DNA from: Streptomyces sp. P3
Lineage (GTDB): Bacteria > Actinomycetota > Actinomycetes > Streptomycetales > Streptomycetaceae
DNA: 64,000 bases
Direction: 5' to 3'
NCBI GenBank assembly: GCA_016893485.2
Contig: JAFEKX020000001.1
Span: 8,325,501 to 8,389,500 of the forward strand
The stretch's first letter is position 1; the number at the start of each line of letters is the position of its first letter. Below the pieces are notes generated by a model. That model was not told the DNA's origin. It was given only the letters and a program-made list of their open reading frames with translations, and made no database searches. Shown here piece after piece: positions 1-9,254 of the stretch. The translations under genes were made by a program, and so were the position numbers.

Positions 1-953
1 CAAGCCGACCGCCAGCATCGACCTGCCGAGGCCGTAGCCGGTCTGCGTGGGCAGTTGGAGCAGCTGGGGAGGACCAGGGACATCGCGAACATCGAGAAAC
101 CGAGCGCGATCGAGGCCAGGTTGGTGAACAGCACCTGCGGCCTGGCGGTCGTACGCAGGTCCACCAGCGGCTGCGGGCTGCGCAGTTCGTACCGGCCCCA
201 GGCGAGCAGGATCGTGACGGCGGCGATGCCCAGGGCCAGGGTCGTCGCGCTGGTCCAGCCCCAGTCGGAGCCGTTGGAGATCGCGAGCAGCAGGGAGACC
301 AGTCCGGCGGACAGGCCGAGCGAGCCGACCAGGTCGAAGCGGCCGCCGGTGCGGACCTCGGACTCGGGCACGAGCAGCAGGACCAACAGGAAGGACAGGG
401 CGCCGAGGACGGCGGAGACCCAGAACAGGATGTGCCAGTTGTAGTGGTCCGCGATGAACGCGGCCGACGGCAGACCCAGGGCGCCGCCGACACCGAGCGA
501 GGCACTCATCAGCGCGGTGGAACCGGCCAGCCGCTCGCCGGGCAGCACGTCCCGCATGACGCTGATGCCGAGCGGCACGACCGCGGCGGCCAGACCCTGG
601 AGCGCGCGGCCGATGACCATCGGGACCAGCGAGTCGGCCAGGGCGCACACGATCGAGCCGGTGACCAGCAGCACGATGCTGGTCAGCAACATGCGGCGCT
701 TGCCGAACATGTCACCGAGGCGGCCCACGACCGGGGTAGCCACGGCGGCGGCCAGCAGGGTGGCGGTGACCGCCCACGCCGTGTTCGACGCGGAGGCGTT
801 CAGGTATCTCGGCAGCTCCGGGATGATCGGGATGACCAGGGTCTGCATCAGCGAGACGACGATTCCGGCGAAGGCCAGCACCGCGACGACGGCGTTCGAC
901 CTCGGCGGAACGGAGGAACCCGCTTCGGCGGGTCGGGCAGGGGCGTCGGACAT
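1..953 (-). CDS. MFS drug exporter, DHA2 (EmrB/QacA) type, C-terminus outside the window
   Basis: Proton-driven multidrug efflux permease of the plasma membrane. The ATG at 951-953 opens a protein beginning MSDAPARPAEAG. A hydrophobic first helix and the MFS loop motif LGDMFGKRR between helices 2 and 3 follow, then ALQGLAAAVVPLG in helix 4 and repeated membrane segments, as in 14-helix DHA2 pumps. The 3' end lies beyond base 1. The frame slips near base 66, where a C run looks one base short (LVLP is followed by QLLQLP only after correction). It lies downstream of the alcohol dehydrogenase on the same strand, but a hairpin separates them and a 12-bp palindrome sits in its own promoter region, so it is probably transcribed separately. 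The substrate cannot be inferred. Confidence 0.85.
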   Translation of the reverse strand, partial: MSDAPARPAEAGSSVPPRSNAVVAVLAFAGIVVSLMQTLVIPIIPELPRYLNASASNTAWAVTATLLAAAVATPVVGRLGDMFGKRRMLLTSIVLLVTGSIVCALADSLVPMVIGRALQGLAAAVVPLGISVMRDVLPGERLAGSTALMSASLGVGGALGLPSAAFIADHYNWHILFWVSAVLGALSFLLVLLLVPESEVRTGGRFDLVGSLGLSAGLVSLLLAISNGSDWGWTSATTLALGIAAVTILLAWGRYELRSPQPLVDLRTTARPQVLFTNLASIALGFSMFAMSLVLPSCSNCPRRPATASAGRCWRSA

Positions 954-998
954 GGCGGAGCCTCCATCGGGAACGCAGTGGTGAGCTGAGATGTATTG

Positions 999-1010
999 AC
1001 TTGCGCAAGT
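999..1010. promoter_or_regulatory. Palindromic operator upstream of the MFS exporter
   Basis: ACTTGCGCAAGT is a perfect 12-bp palindrome about 45 bases upstream of the exporter ATG. This size and position are typical of MarR or TetR operators controlling efflux genes. No regulator gene is adjacent inside the window, so the cognate protein is unknown. Confidence 0.5.
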
Positions 1011-1014
1011 GCCC

Positions 1015-1048
1015 GCGGGCCGGCGCCGACGAGTGGGCGCCGGCCCGC
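1015..1048 (-). terminator. Hairpin terminator after the alcohol dehydrogenase
   Basis: GCGGGCCGGCGCC (1015-1027) and GGCGCCGGCCCGC (1036-1048) are perfect complements of 13 bp around an 8-base loop. The hairpin starts two bases past the dehydrogenase stop codon. There is no U tract, as is usual in Streptomyces. Confidence 0.8.
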
Positions 1049-1050
1049 GC

Positions 1051-2088
1051 CTACTCGTCGAAGGTGACGACGATCTTCTCCGCCGCGCCCGGTGTCAGCG
1101 CCAGCTCGAAGGCCCGCCCGACCTCGGCGAACGGCACCCGGTGACTGATCAGCTGGGCGAACCGCTCGTGGTGCTCGGCGATCTCGCGCGTGACCTCGAA
1201 GATCTCGGTGGGGTAACCCTGCGAGGCGATCAGCGTCAGCTCGCTGCGCAGCATCCCGCCGAGATCGATGTCGGCGCCCTTCTTCTGTACGGCGACCATC
1301 ACCAGCTTGGCGCCCCACTTCGCGGAGTCGATCGTGGTGTTGACGACCGCGGCGACCCCGGCGGCGTCGATGTAGATGTCGGTACCCGCGCGCGGCTGGC
1401 CCAGCGCGTTCGCGGCCTGGCCGTGCAGGTCGGTCAGCCGGGCGGTGACGTCCTCCCCGGCGGAGTTGATCACCGCGTCCGCGCCGACGGCGAGCGCCGT
1501 CTCCAGGCGCGAGGCGATGACGTCCGCGACCACGACGTGCTCGACCCCGCGCAGCTTCAGCCAGATCGCCGCGCCCAGACCGATCGGCCCGGCACCGAAG
1601 ATGACGACCCTGTCGCCGGGCTTCGCCTCGGACCGGTTGACGGCGTGCCGGGCCACGGCCATCGGCTCGTTGAGGGCGGCGACGTCGAACGGCACGGTGT
1701 CGGGGAAGACGGTGACGCTCTTGCCGATCTCGCAGTCCTCCAGGAGCAGGTAGTCGCTCATGGCCCCGTGCCTGCCGCCGCAGCCGATGATCCCGGAGGG
1801 CGCGCCCTGCGGGTTGACGACCACGCGGTCCCCGACCTTCAGCCCCTCCACCTCCGCGCCCACCTCGACGATCTCACCGGCCGGCTCGTGCCCGAGGGGG
1901 ACCGGGGTCATCGCGCCGCTGGGTCCGAAGGGGCCGCCGCCGAGGTGCAGGAAGAAGGTGTCGGTGCCGCAGATCCCGCACGCGCGGATCTTCATGAGGG
2001 CGTCCTTCGGCCCGGGCACCGGACGTTCGACGTCGACCACGTCGAGCGTGTCCACGGCGCCGGTCTGCACGGACTTCATCGTGACCAT
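1051..2088 (-). CDS. Zinc-dependent alcohol/polyol dehydrogenase (MDR superfamily)
   Basis: NAD(P)-dependent medium-chain dehydrogenase of 345 residues, a normal family length. The N-terminal catalytic domain has the zinc-site segment CGICGTDTFFLH (about residues 37-48) and the GHEPAGEIVEVG motif (about 67-78). The Rossmann domain has GAGPIGLGAAIWLKLRG (about 170-186). The four-cysteine structural zinc loop is not intact; only PQGAPSGIIGCGG is seen there. Substrate is probably a secondary alcohol or polyol (sorbitol/threonine dehydrogenase-like), but this is not certain. Two ATG codons (2088 and 2079) are possible starts. The upstream region carries TTGCTTGA inverted repeats. The frame is intact. 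Confidence 0.85.
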   Translation of the reverse strand: MVTMKSVQTGAVDTLDVVDVERPVPGPKDALMKIRACGICGTDTFFLHLGGGPFGPSGAMTPVPLGHEPAGEIVEVGAEVEGLKVGDRVVVNPQGAPSGIIGCGGRHGAMSDYLLLEDCEIGKSVTVFPDTVPFDVAALNEPMAVARHAVNRSEAKPGDRVVIFGAGPIGLGAAIWLKLRGVEHVVVADVIASRLETALAVGADAVINSAGEDVTARLTDLHGQAANALGQPRAGTDIYIDAAGVAAVVNTTIDSAKWGAKLVMVAVQKKGADIDLGGMLRSELTLIASQGYPTEIFEVTREIAEHHERFAQLISHRVPFAEVGRAFELALTPGAAEKIVVTFDE

Positions 2089-2158
2089 GACGGGACTCGC
2101 TTTCCCTGTGCGTGAGGGGTGTCACCGGCCCCGGCGGCGGACGGGGAGTACTCCAGGC

Positions 2159-2221
2159 TTGCTTGAGTTAGGCAACCATATCCATGTTACTTAAGTCAAG
2201 CAATCATCTTGGGTATTGCTT
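2159..2221. promoter_or_regulatory. Inverted-repeat operator upstream of the alcohol dehydrogenase
   Basis: TTGCTTGA (2159-2166) and TCAAGCAA (2196-2203) form a perfect 8-bp inverted repeat, and TTGCTT recurs at 2216-2221. The palindrome ACTTAAGT (2189-2196) lies inside and resembles the ACTTGCGCAAGT site before the neighbouring exporter, which suggests the same regulator acts on both. The stretch is AT-rich against a GC-rich background, as expected of a promoter. Confidence 0.5.
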
Positions 2222-2310
2222 GGAGTGGGGATCTGGCGCGGGTGGAGCAGAGGGCGCAGGGCGGGCGGCCGGAGATCTCGGACCGTGGGGTTGCTGGGTC
2301 GCCGGGTCTC

Positions 2311-3123
2311 TCAGGGCTTGAAGGCGACCCCGCCGTACAGGGAGATCGGGCCGTCGCCGAGCGGGGACTCGTTCTCGGCGAGTTCGGGGTGCCAGTCGGA
2401 GACGGAGACGATGCCGGGGTCCGTCGGCTCAAGTCCCTTGAAGATGCTGCTCACTTCGGCGTGGGTGCGGGCCACCAGGGTCACCCCGCCGGCGGCGTAG
2501 GCGGCGATGCCGCGCTCGACCTTCTCCGGCTCCAGGTCGGCGGTCATCGCCGACAGGACGAGGCAACTGCCCGGCGCCAGCGCGTCGACGAGGGTGCTCA
2601 CCAGCTCGTGGGCGCCGTCCGCGTCCGGGACGAAGTGCAGCAGGGCGATGAGGGACAGGGCGACCGGGCGGTCGAAGTCCAGGACGCGGGAGGCCTGTTG
2701 GAGGATGGTGAGCGGTTCGCGGGCGTCGGCCTGGAGGTACTCCGTCGCACCCTCGGGCGTACCGCGCAGCAGCGCCTCGGCGTGGGCGAGGACGATCGGG
2801 TCGTTGTCGACGTACACGATCCGTGCGTCCGGCGCAGTGGACTGGGCGATCTGGTGGAGGTTGGGCGCGGTCGGTATGCCGGTGCCGATGTCCAGGAACT
2901 GGCGGATCCCCGACTGCCGTACGACCAGCCGTGTCGCCCGCTGCATGAACCAGCGGTTGGCGCGCGCGGTGCGCGGTGCGCCTGGGTCAAGTGCCGTGAT
3001 CTGCCTGCCGAGTTGCTCGTCGACGGGGTAGTTGTCCTTGCCGCCGAGGAACCAGTCGTACACCCGCGCCGGATGCGGTTTCGACGTGTCGATCCGCCGG
3101 CCGGCCCGCTCGGTCCCGGTCAC
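2311..3123 (-). CDS. SAM-dependent methyltransferase, DUF574/PF04672 family
   Basis: A 270-residue member of the actinobacterial S-adenosylmethionine methyltransferase family formerly called DUF574. Its hallmarks are visible: KPHPARVYDWFLGGKDNYPV near the N-terminus, FLDIGTGIPTAPNLH as the SAM-binding glycine motif, VYVDNDPIVLAHAEALL as the acidic loop, and the C-terminal SLYGGVAFKP. Members are numerous in Streptomyces and most lack an assigned substrate. The start is a GTG at 3123 with AGAGGAG just upstream. Frame intact. The gene stands alone, with no obvious operon partners. Confidence 0.88.
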   Translation of the reverse strand: MTGTERAGRRIDTSKPHPARVYDWFLGGKDNYPVDEQLGRQITALDPGAPRTARANRWFMQRATRLVVRQSGIRQFLDIGTGIPTAPNLHQIAQSTAPDARIVYVDNDPIVLAHAEALLRGTPEGATEYLQADAREPLTILQQASRVLDFDRPVALSLIALLHFVPDADGAHELVSTLVDALAPGSCLVLSAMTADLEPEKVERGIAAYAAGGVTLVARTHAEVSSIFKGLEPTDPGIVSVSDWHPELAENESPLGDGPISLYGGVAFKP

Positions 3124-3191
3124 GCGAGGCTCCTCTGCTCGACTTCCGCGTTACGACGACCCCCGTGGGACGTGGGAGAAGTTTGGCACGG

Positions 3192-4016
3192 TCATGCCGA
3201 CCGGGTGGGGCTGTTCACCACCCCGTCCAGGAAACGGATCAGGTCCGCGAAGACCTCGGCCCGGTTCGTCTCCAGGAACACCTCGTGCCGGGCGCCCGGA
3301 TACACGCGCTCGGTCAACTCGCCGCCGTTCAGCCGGTCCACGCCGACACGGCTGCCGGCGAGCGGGACGAGCCGGTCGTCGGCGCCGTGCAGCCAGAGCA
3401 GCGGAAGCGCGCCGACGGTCCCCGACCCGTCCACCGTGTCCAGGGTTCGGGCGAAGGCTTCGAGCGTCGGCCGCTTCATCGGACCGTGCCAGACCAGCGG
3501 GTCCGCCGCGTACGCCGCACCGACCGCGGGGTCGCGGGACAGTGCGCCCGGGCTGATCGGGATGTCCGGGATCTCGTCCAGGGCGAGCAGCCGGCCCGGC
3601 AGTTCCCAGGCGCCGATGACCGGCCCGGACAGGACGAGCGCGGCGAGTTCGTCGCCATGGCGCTGGGCGAAGCGGGATGCGATCAGGCCGCCCATGGAGT
3701 GGCCGATCAGGACGAGGGGGACGCCCGGGTGAGCGGACCGTGCCAGGTCGGCGACGCCGTGCAGGTCCGTGACCACGTCCTCGAAGTCCTCGATCAGCGC
3801 CCGCTCACCGGCCGACCTGCCGTGCCCCTGGTGGTCGGGGCCGAAGACCGCCGCGCCGTGCGTCCGCAGTACGGCGGCCAACTCGGCGTACCGGCCGATG
3901 TGTTCGCCGTAGCCGTGTGAGACGAGGGCGATATGGCGCGGGTGTCGGAGCGGCCACTCGTGTGCGGTGATCGTGCCCCTGGTGCCGGTGAGGGTGTGCT
4001 CGCGGGTGTCGTCCAC
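3192..4016 (-). CDS. Alpha/beta hydrolase, monoacylglycerol lipase-like
   Basis: Serine hydrolase of 274 residues resembling the lysophospholipase/monoglyceride lipase group (Hydrolase_4). It has SHGYGEHIGRYAELA as the oxyanion region, the nucleophile elbow GHSMGG around residue 107, a late LHGADDRLVP carrying the acidic residue, and ARHEVFLET with the catalytic histidine. No signal peptide is visible, so it is probably cytoplasmic and acts on acylglycerols or similar esters. The start is a GTG at 4016, and the frame is intact. The next gene is divergent. Confidence 0.85.
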   Translation of the reverse strand: MDDTREHTLTGTRGTITAHEWPLRHPRHIALVSHGYGEHIGRYAELAAVLRTHGAAVFGPDHQGHGRSAGERALIEDFEDVVTDLHGVADLARSAHPGVPLVLIGHSMGGLIASRFAQRHGDELAALVLSGPVIGAWELPGRLLALDEIPDIPISPGALSRDPAVGAAYAADPLVWHGPMKRPTLEAFARTLDTVDGSGTVGALPLLWLHGADDRLVPLAGSRVGVDRLNGGELTERVYPGARHEVFLETNRAEVFADLIRFLDGVVNSPTRSA

Positions 4017-4090
4017 ACCCGGAAACTAGCACCGCTCACCGAGTGTCCGGGGCCGCCGTCGTGTGGTGCAGGGGCCAACTGACGAGACAC

Positions 4091-4129
4091 TCCTTACGCG
4101 GGGAGATGTAAGGACATACGATCGGTCCT
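4091..4129. promoter_or_regulatory. Overlapping inverted repeats before the TauE/SafE gene
   Basis: TCCTTAC (4091-4097) pairs perfectly with GTAAGGA (4108-4114), and AGGAC (4111-4115) pairs with GTCCT (4125-4129). Both lie within 45 bases upstream of the ATG at 4133, a likely operator and leader. No regulator can be named. Confidence 0.4.
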
Positions 4130-4132
4130 CGC

Positions 4133-4917
4133 ATGAACACGATGACTCTCTGGCACATATCCGGCTGGGAATTCGCCGCGCTCGCCGCCGCGGCCCTGCT
4201 CGTCGGCTTCTCCAAGACGGCCGTCAGCGGGGCCAACACGGTCAGCCTCGCGATCTTCGCCGCCGTCCTGCCCGCCCGCGCCTCCACCGGCGTACTGCTC
4301 CCGATCCTGATCGTCGGCGACGTCCTCGCCGTCCTCACCTACCGGCGGCACGCCCACTGGCCCACCCTGTGGCGGCTGTTCCCGGCGGTCGCGGCGGGCG
4401 TCGTGATCGGGACCCTGTTCCTGGTGTGGGCGGACGACGCGGTCGTACGGACCTCGATCGGGGCGATCCTGCTGTTCATGGCGGGGTCACCCTGTGGCGC
4501 CGGCGCAAGGCGGACGCCGGGGCCGAGGCCGGTGACGAGCCGGACTCCGTCACCTCCAAGTCCGGGCGGGCGAAGGCGCGCTCGTACGGTGTGCTCGGCG
4601 GCTTCACCACGATGGTCGCCAACGCCGGTGGCCCGGTGATGTCGATGTACCTGCTCTCCGCGGGCTTCCGCAAGCTGGGCTTTCTCGGCACGTCGGCGTT
4701 CTTCTTCCTGATCGTCAACGTGACCAAGGTGCCCTTCAGCGTGGGCCTCGGTCTGATCGACGGGCACTCGCTCCTCCTTGACGCCTCGCTCGCGGCGTTC
4801 GTCGTGCCCGGCGCGTTGATCGGCAAATGGGCTGTGAACCGAATCAACCAGCGATTGTTCGAGCAACTCGTGATCGCGGCGACGATCATCGGCGGCCTGC
4901 AACTGCTCCTCCGCTGA
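4133..4917 (+). CDS. TauE/SafE-family sulfite/organic anion exporter (one frame correction)
   Basis: Integral membrane permease, about 260 residues after correction. It begins MNTMTLWHISGWEF and has the duplicated TauE/SafE hairpins: LLVGFSKTAVSGANTVSLAI in the first half and GFTTMVANAGGPVMSMYLLS in the second. Members export sulfite, sulfoacetate or other anions. The two halves are in different frames, joined at the G run 4483-4486, which reads correctly (FMAG then VTLWRRRK) with one extra G. A deletion in a homopolymer is more likely than real inactivation because both halves are otherwise well conserved. The neighbours do not reveal a substrate. Confidence 0.82.
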
Positions 4918-4966
4918 CCCCTCGGCGCCGTGACCTCCCGCCCCCGTGACCTCGTACGCTCGCTGC

Positions 4967-5718
4967 ATGTCCCCGCACATCCTGATCCTCGGCGGCACCA
5001 CCGAGGCACGTGAACTGGCCGCCGAGCTGGCGGCACTCCGGCCCGAGACACAGGTCACCACGTCCCTCGCCGGGCGCGTGTCACGGCCGGGCGCGCTGCA
5101 CGGGGACGTACGCATCGGCGGATTCGGCGGCGCCGAGGGGGCTGGCCGCGTGGCTGGGGAACAGCACGTGGACGCCGTCGTCGACGCCACGCACCCCTTC
5201 GCCGAGACGATCACCGCGAACGCGGCACAGGCCGGTGCGGCGACCGGCGTGCCCGTGGTCGTGCTGCGCAGGCCGGGTTGGCAGCCGGGACCCGGGGACA
5301 ACTGGCACCCGGTCGACTCCCTCGCGGAGGCCGCGGACGCACTGCCCGGACTCGGGCGCCGGGTCCTGCTCACCACCGGTCGCCTCGGCCTCGCCGCCTT
5401 CGCCCACCTCGCCCAACTGCACTTCGTCGTACGGTCGGTGGAGCCGCCCGAGCCCCCGATGCCCCGGACATCGAAGTGCTGCTCGCGCGCGGGCCGTTCA
5501 CCGTGGCCGACGAGGCGGCGCTGCTGCGCGAGCACCGGATCGACGTGGTCGTGACGAAGGACAGCGGGGGAGATGCGACGGCGGCGAAACTCACGGCCGC
5601 GCGGGAGGCGGGCGCCCCGGTCGTGGTCGTACGACGGCCCGCGCTGCCGGACAGGGTGAGCGCGGTGCCGGATGTCGCCGGGGTGTTGGAGCGGCTGGGG
5701 TTCAGCCCGGGGCGATGA
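4967..5718 (+). CDS. cobK: Precorrin-6A reductase CobK (one frame correction)
   Basis: Reduces precorrin-6A to dihydro-precorrin-6 in aerobic cobalamin synthesis. The start ATG at 4967 gives MSPHILILGGTTEARELAAE, the CobK Rossmann start. VDATHPFAE (about residues 72-80) is the family signature, and DVVVTKDSGG with TAAKLTAAREAGAPVVVVRR marks the C-terminal half. The reading frame slips in the C run 5453-5457; adding one C joins VEPPEPP to DAPDIEVLLARGPFTV. The 3' end overlaps the converging zinc-motif gene by 17 bases. cobF, another corrin-ring gene, lies 3 kb away on the opposite strand. Confidence 0.88.
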
Positions 5719-6187
5719 CGGTGGCCCGGAGACGGTCCACCGCGCGCAGCACCTCGTCCCGGTTCTTGGCGCTCTTGATCCAGGCCGGGAGGCGGGCGAC
5801 CAGGGTCATCTTCCGGCCGTGGTCGTACCAGGGCGCCCGTTCGCGCAGGTCGGCGGCGACGAACCGCCTGATCAGGTCCAGGTGTGGGAGGTTGTACGCC
5901 CACAACTCCCCATGCCTGGTGCCGGTCCGCAGCCACAAGGCCGGGTAGGCACAGGCGCCGGGATACCGTGAGAAACGGAACGGACGGTCGTCGTTCCGGC
6001 ACAGGCCGCACGACCGGCAGACCAGGCGGCGGTGCGGACCTGTACCGCAGTCCGCGTTCGTCGGGGTGGGCGGACGCCGTTCGATGTGGGCGATCCGGTC
6101 GCAGCGCGGGCAGCGGACCAGGATCGACGACGTGAAGTAGGCGCACGTGTCGCCGCGGTCGTAGAAGCGCACGGGCGTCGGGGACAT
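5702..6187 (-). CDS. Conserved hypothetical protein with paired CxxC motifs
   Basis: About 161 residues from the ATG at 6187 (an ATG at 6223 is also in frame). CPRC near residue 26 and CRSCGLC near residue 58 look like a small zinc-binding knuckle, followed by a basic, tryptophan-containing domain (WAYNLPHLDLIRRFVAADLRER) ending KNRDEVLRAVDRLRATVIAPG. I recognise the pattern as a conserved Streptomyces protein of unknown role, possibly nucleic-acid binding. The frame is intact. It converges on cobK with a short overlap. Confidence 0.65.
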   Translation of the reverse strand: MSPTPVRFYDRGDTCAYFTSSILVRCPRCDRIAHIERRPPTPTNADCGTGPHRRLVCRSCGLCRNDDRPFRFSRYPGACAYPALWLRTGTRHGELWAYNLPHLDLIRRFVAADLRERAPWYDHGRKMTLVARLPAWIKSAKNRDEVLRAVDRLRATVIAPG

Positions 6188-6230
6188 GCCGTGAGTATGA
6201 CCACTGCCCCTCCCACTGGGCACCCGGTTT

Positions 6231-8307
6231 TCACGGCGCCGGACTCGTCTCCAACTCCGCCGCCCGCTGCGGCAGTCCGGAGGTCAGGTCCTCGACCAGA
6301 AGTCGCTTGGCGATGGAGTCGACCGCGGCGCGGAGGTCCGTGCCCGAGGGGCGGCCGATGTCCTGCTGGACGCGGTCCTCCAGCCAACTGCCCCACGCGT
6401 GGCCGATGACCTCGGCCTCGCGTTCGCCGGCCGCGGTGTGGGAGAGGAGGTAGCCGTCGCGGGTCAGATAGCCCTCCTGGACCATGCGGTCGAAGACCGG
6501 GAGGAGCACCTCCGGCGGCATGTGGCGGCGCGCGGCGATCAGGCCGAGGCTCGCGTGTCCCACCATCCTGCTGAAGAGTTCGACCTGCATCACGGCCCAG
6601 GCGCCGGCGACGTCCAGCCGGGTGTCGGAGCTCGTGATGATGCGCCGCGCGGTGTCCAGGTCCGTACTGCCGATGACCTTGCCGACGGCGGTTTCGAGGA
6701 GCCGTTGCGAGTCGCCGCCACGCGGTGACGCGAAGCCCTCGCCCATGTCGGTGGAGCCCTTCCGCGCGCTGTCCCGCAGCTCGACCTGCTTGAGGAACAG
6801 GGCGACGACGAAGCCCACCACCGCGACCGGGATCGTCCACCGGAACACCGTGTGGATGGTGTCGGCGTAGGCGTTGATGATCGGCACGGCGGTGGCGTGC
6901 GGCAGCTTGTGCAGGCCCTCGGGGCTGGTCGCCGCCTTGGCGATGACGGCCGGGTTCAGCGCGCTGGTCTTCGCCGCCGCGGCGATCCCGTCCTTGAGGT
7001 TGGGCCCCAGGCTGTTGGCGTAGATCGTGCCGAAGACGGCGGTGCCGAACGAACTGCCCAGCGTACGGAAGAAGGTGACGCCGGAGGTCGCCGTGCCGAG
7101 GTCGGTGTACTCGACGGTGTTCTGCACGGCGATCGTCAGCACCTGCATGCACAGCCCGATGCCGGTGCCGAGCACGAACATGTACACCGATTCCAGGAAC
7201 GCGCCGGTGCCCGGGCCCATGAGGGACATCAGATACAGCCCTACGCCCATCACCGCGGAGCCGATGATCGGGAAGATGCGGTACTGGCCGGTCTTGCTGA
7301 CCACGTTGCCGCTGAAGACGGACGCGATGAGCAGCCCGATCACCATGGGCAGCGTCCGTACGCCGGAGATCGTGGCCGAGTCGCCGTCGACGTACTGCAG
7401 ATAGGTCGGCAGGTACGTCAGCGCGCCGAGCATGGCGAAGCCGACGACGAAGCTGAGGATCGAGCAGACCGTGAACACCGGGTTGGCGAACAGCCGCATG
7501 GGGAGCATGGGTTGGGCCGCGCGGGTCTCCACCCAGCAGAACAGGCCGAGCGCTACCGCACCGCCCGCGAACAGACCGATGATGGTCGACGAACCCCACG
7601 CGTACTGGTTGCCGCCCCAACTCGTCGCCAGGATCAGGGAGCTGGCGCCGATCGCGACGAGGGCGATGCCCAGGTAGTCGATGACGGGCCGGGTCGCCGA
7701 CTTGACCACCGGGATGGTGCGGGCCGCCGCGATGACGACGATGATCGCGATCGGGACGTTGACGTAGAACGCCCAGCGCCAGGTCAGGTGGTCGGTGAAC
7801 AGGCCGCCCAGGAGCGGTCCGATGACCGTGGCCACGCCGAACACGGCGCCGATCGCGCCCTGGTACTTGCCGCGTTCGCGCAGCGGGATGACGTCGGCGA
7901 TCAACGCCATCGCCGTCACCATCAGACCGCCCGCGCCGACCCTGCACGGCCCGCCAGATGATCAGCAGCGTCATGTTGGTGGAGAAGCCGCACAGGAACG
8001 AGCCCGTGATGAACACGATCGCCGAGACCTGGAAGACCACCTTGCGGCCGAACAGGTCACCGAACTTGCCGACCAGCACGGTCGCCACGGTCTCGGCCAG
8101 CAGATAGGCGGTGACCACCCACGACATGTGCGCGGCACCGCCCAGGTCCGACACGATCGTCGGCAGGGCCGTCCCCACGATCGTCTGGTCGAGGGCCGCG
8201 AGCAGCATGCCCAGCATGATCGTCACGAAGACGACGTTGCGGCGGCGGGAGTCCAGCACAGGCGGCTGCTGCGCGGCAGGCAGCGCGGTTTCCTCGGCGA
8301 CTGTCAC
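6231..8307 (-). CDS. MFS exporter with C-terminal helical/winged-helix-like extension (one frame correction)
   Basis: DHA2-type (14-helix) drug exporter. The GTG at 8307 gives VTVAEETALPAAQQPP, then VTIMLGMLLAALDQTIVGTA (motif D1) and GKFGDLFGRK (motif A). The frame slips at 7940-7942, where the helix-4 motif RAVQG-VGAGGLMV is broken by two missing bases. After the last membrane helix (about residue 520) comes an unusual soluble tail of roughly 170 residues, including VFDRMVQEGYLTRDGYLLSHTAAGE, which reads like the recognition helix and wing of a MarR-type DNA-binding fold. Such long pumps are known in Streptomyces; the role of the tail is not known to me. Confidence 0.82.
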
Positions 8308-8415
8308 GCAGTCACTTTCACACCGCGGGCCCCCTCCTGCATACGGGGCGGTCCACACGGGTGCCGCGGCCGAAGCCCTGGCACCCGGCCGTAACCCCCG
8401 CCCAGCCCGCGCCCG

Positions 8416-9187
8416 CTACTCGCCTTTCGGATGCCTGCGCAGCAGATACGTGTCCATGATCCAGCCCTTGCGCTCACGGGCCGCCGCGCGCAGCCGCTCG
8501 ATACGCGGGGCGGCCTCGGCTATCGGACCCGACGCGAGGATCTCGTCCGGAGTGCCCAGATAGGCGCCCCAGTAGATGTCGATGTCCTGGTCCGCGTACC
8601 GCGTGAACGCCTGGTGCGCGTCCAGCATCACCACCACGTCGTCCACGTCGTCAGGGAACCCCTCGGACAGCCGCCTGCCCGTGGTGATCTGCACCGGACG
8701 GGCGACCCGGTTCAGCCCGTGCGGTGCCGGGCGACGAGCGCCGAGACACTGCTGATGCCGGGCACCACGTCGTACTCGAACTCCACCGCGCCGCGCTCCA
8801 GGATCTCCTCCAGGACGCCGAGCGTGCTGTCGTACAGCGAGGGGTCGCCCCACACCAGGAAGGCGCCGCTCTCGTCCTCGCCCAACTCCTCGGTGATGAG
8901 CCGCTCGTAGATGTCCGCGCGGGCGCTGCGCCAGTCACCGACCGCCGGCGAGTACGCGGCACCCCGGCCTTCCGGTCGCGCTCCGGGTCCCGCGCCTCGA
9001 CCACGCGGTACGTCCCCTCCGGCACGTGCGCGTCGAGCATGTCCCTGCGGAGTCCGGTGAGGTCCGACTTCACCTCGCCCTTGTCGAGGATGAAGAACAC
9101 GTCCGTGCTCCGCAGCACCCTGACCGCCTGCAAGGTCAGCTGCTCCGGGTCGCCCGCACCGATACCGATGACATGAATCTTTCGCAC
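8416..9187 (-). CDS. cobF: Precorrin-6A synthase (deacetylating) CobF (two frame corrections)
   Basis: SAM-dependent methyltransferase that methylates C-1 of precorrin-5 with loss of the acetyl group, the step just before CobK. The GTG at 9187 gives VRKIHVIGIGAGDPEQLTLQ, the tetrapyrrole methylase P-loop-like start. FLVWGDPSLYDS and YDVVPGISSVSALVARH are family motifs, and the C-terminus is MDTYLLRRHPKGE. Two slips, in the C runs 8962-8965 and 8716-8718 on the plus strand, each repair with one added base. Length (about 257 residues) fits CobF. Confidence 0.87.
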
Positions 9188-9254
9188 ACCCCCGAGTCTG
9201 CCCCACGCCACTGACAGCCCGTGCACCGCACCGGGACGACCCACACCCCCTCCG

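Noticed and set aside
1009..2115. Long plus-strand open frame opposite the alcohol dehydrogenase, and many similar long frames across the window
   Set aside because: High GC gives long chance frames. Their peptides are Arg/Gly/Asp-rich with no family motifs, while the opposite strand encodes a conserved enzyme.
4133..4917. TauE/SafE gene as a true pseudogene
   Set aside because: A single base in a G run restores a fully conserved protein, and the same kind of error recurs all over the window.
4918..4966. Cobalamin riboswitch before cobK
   Set aside because: The 49-base gap is too short for the element, and no B12-box-like sequence was seen near cobK or cobF.
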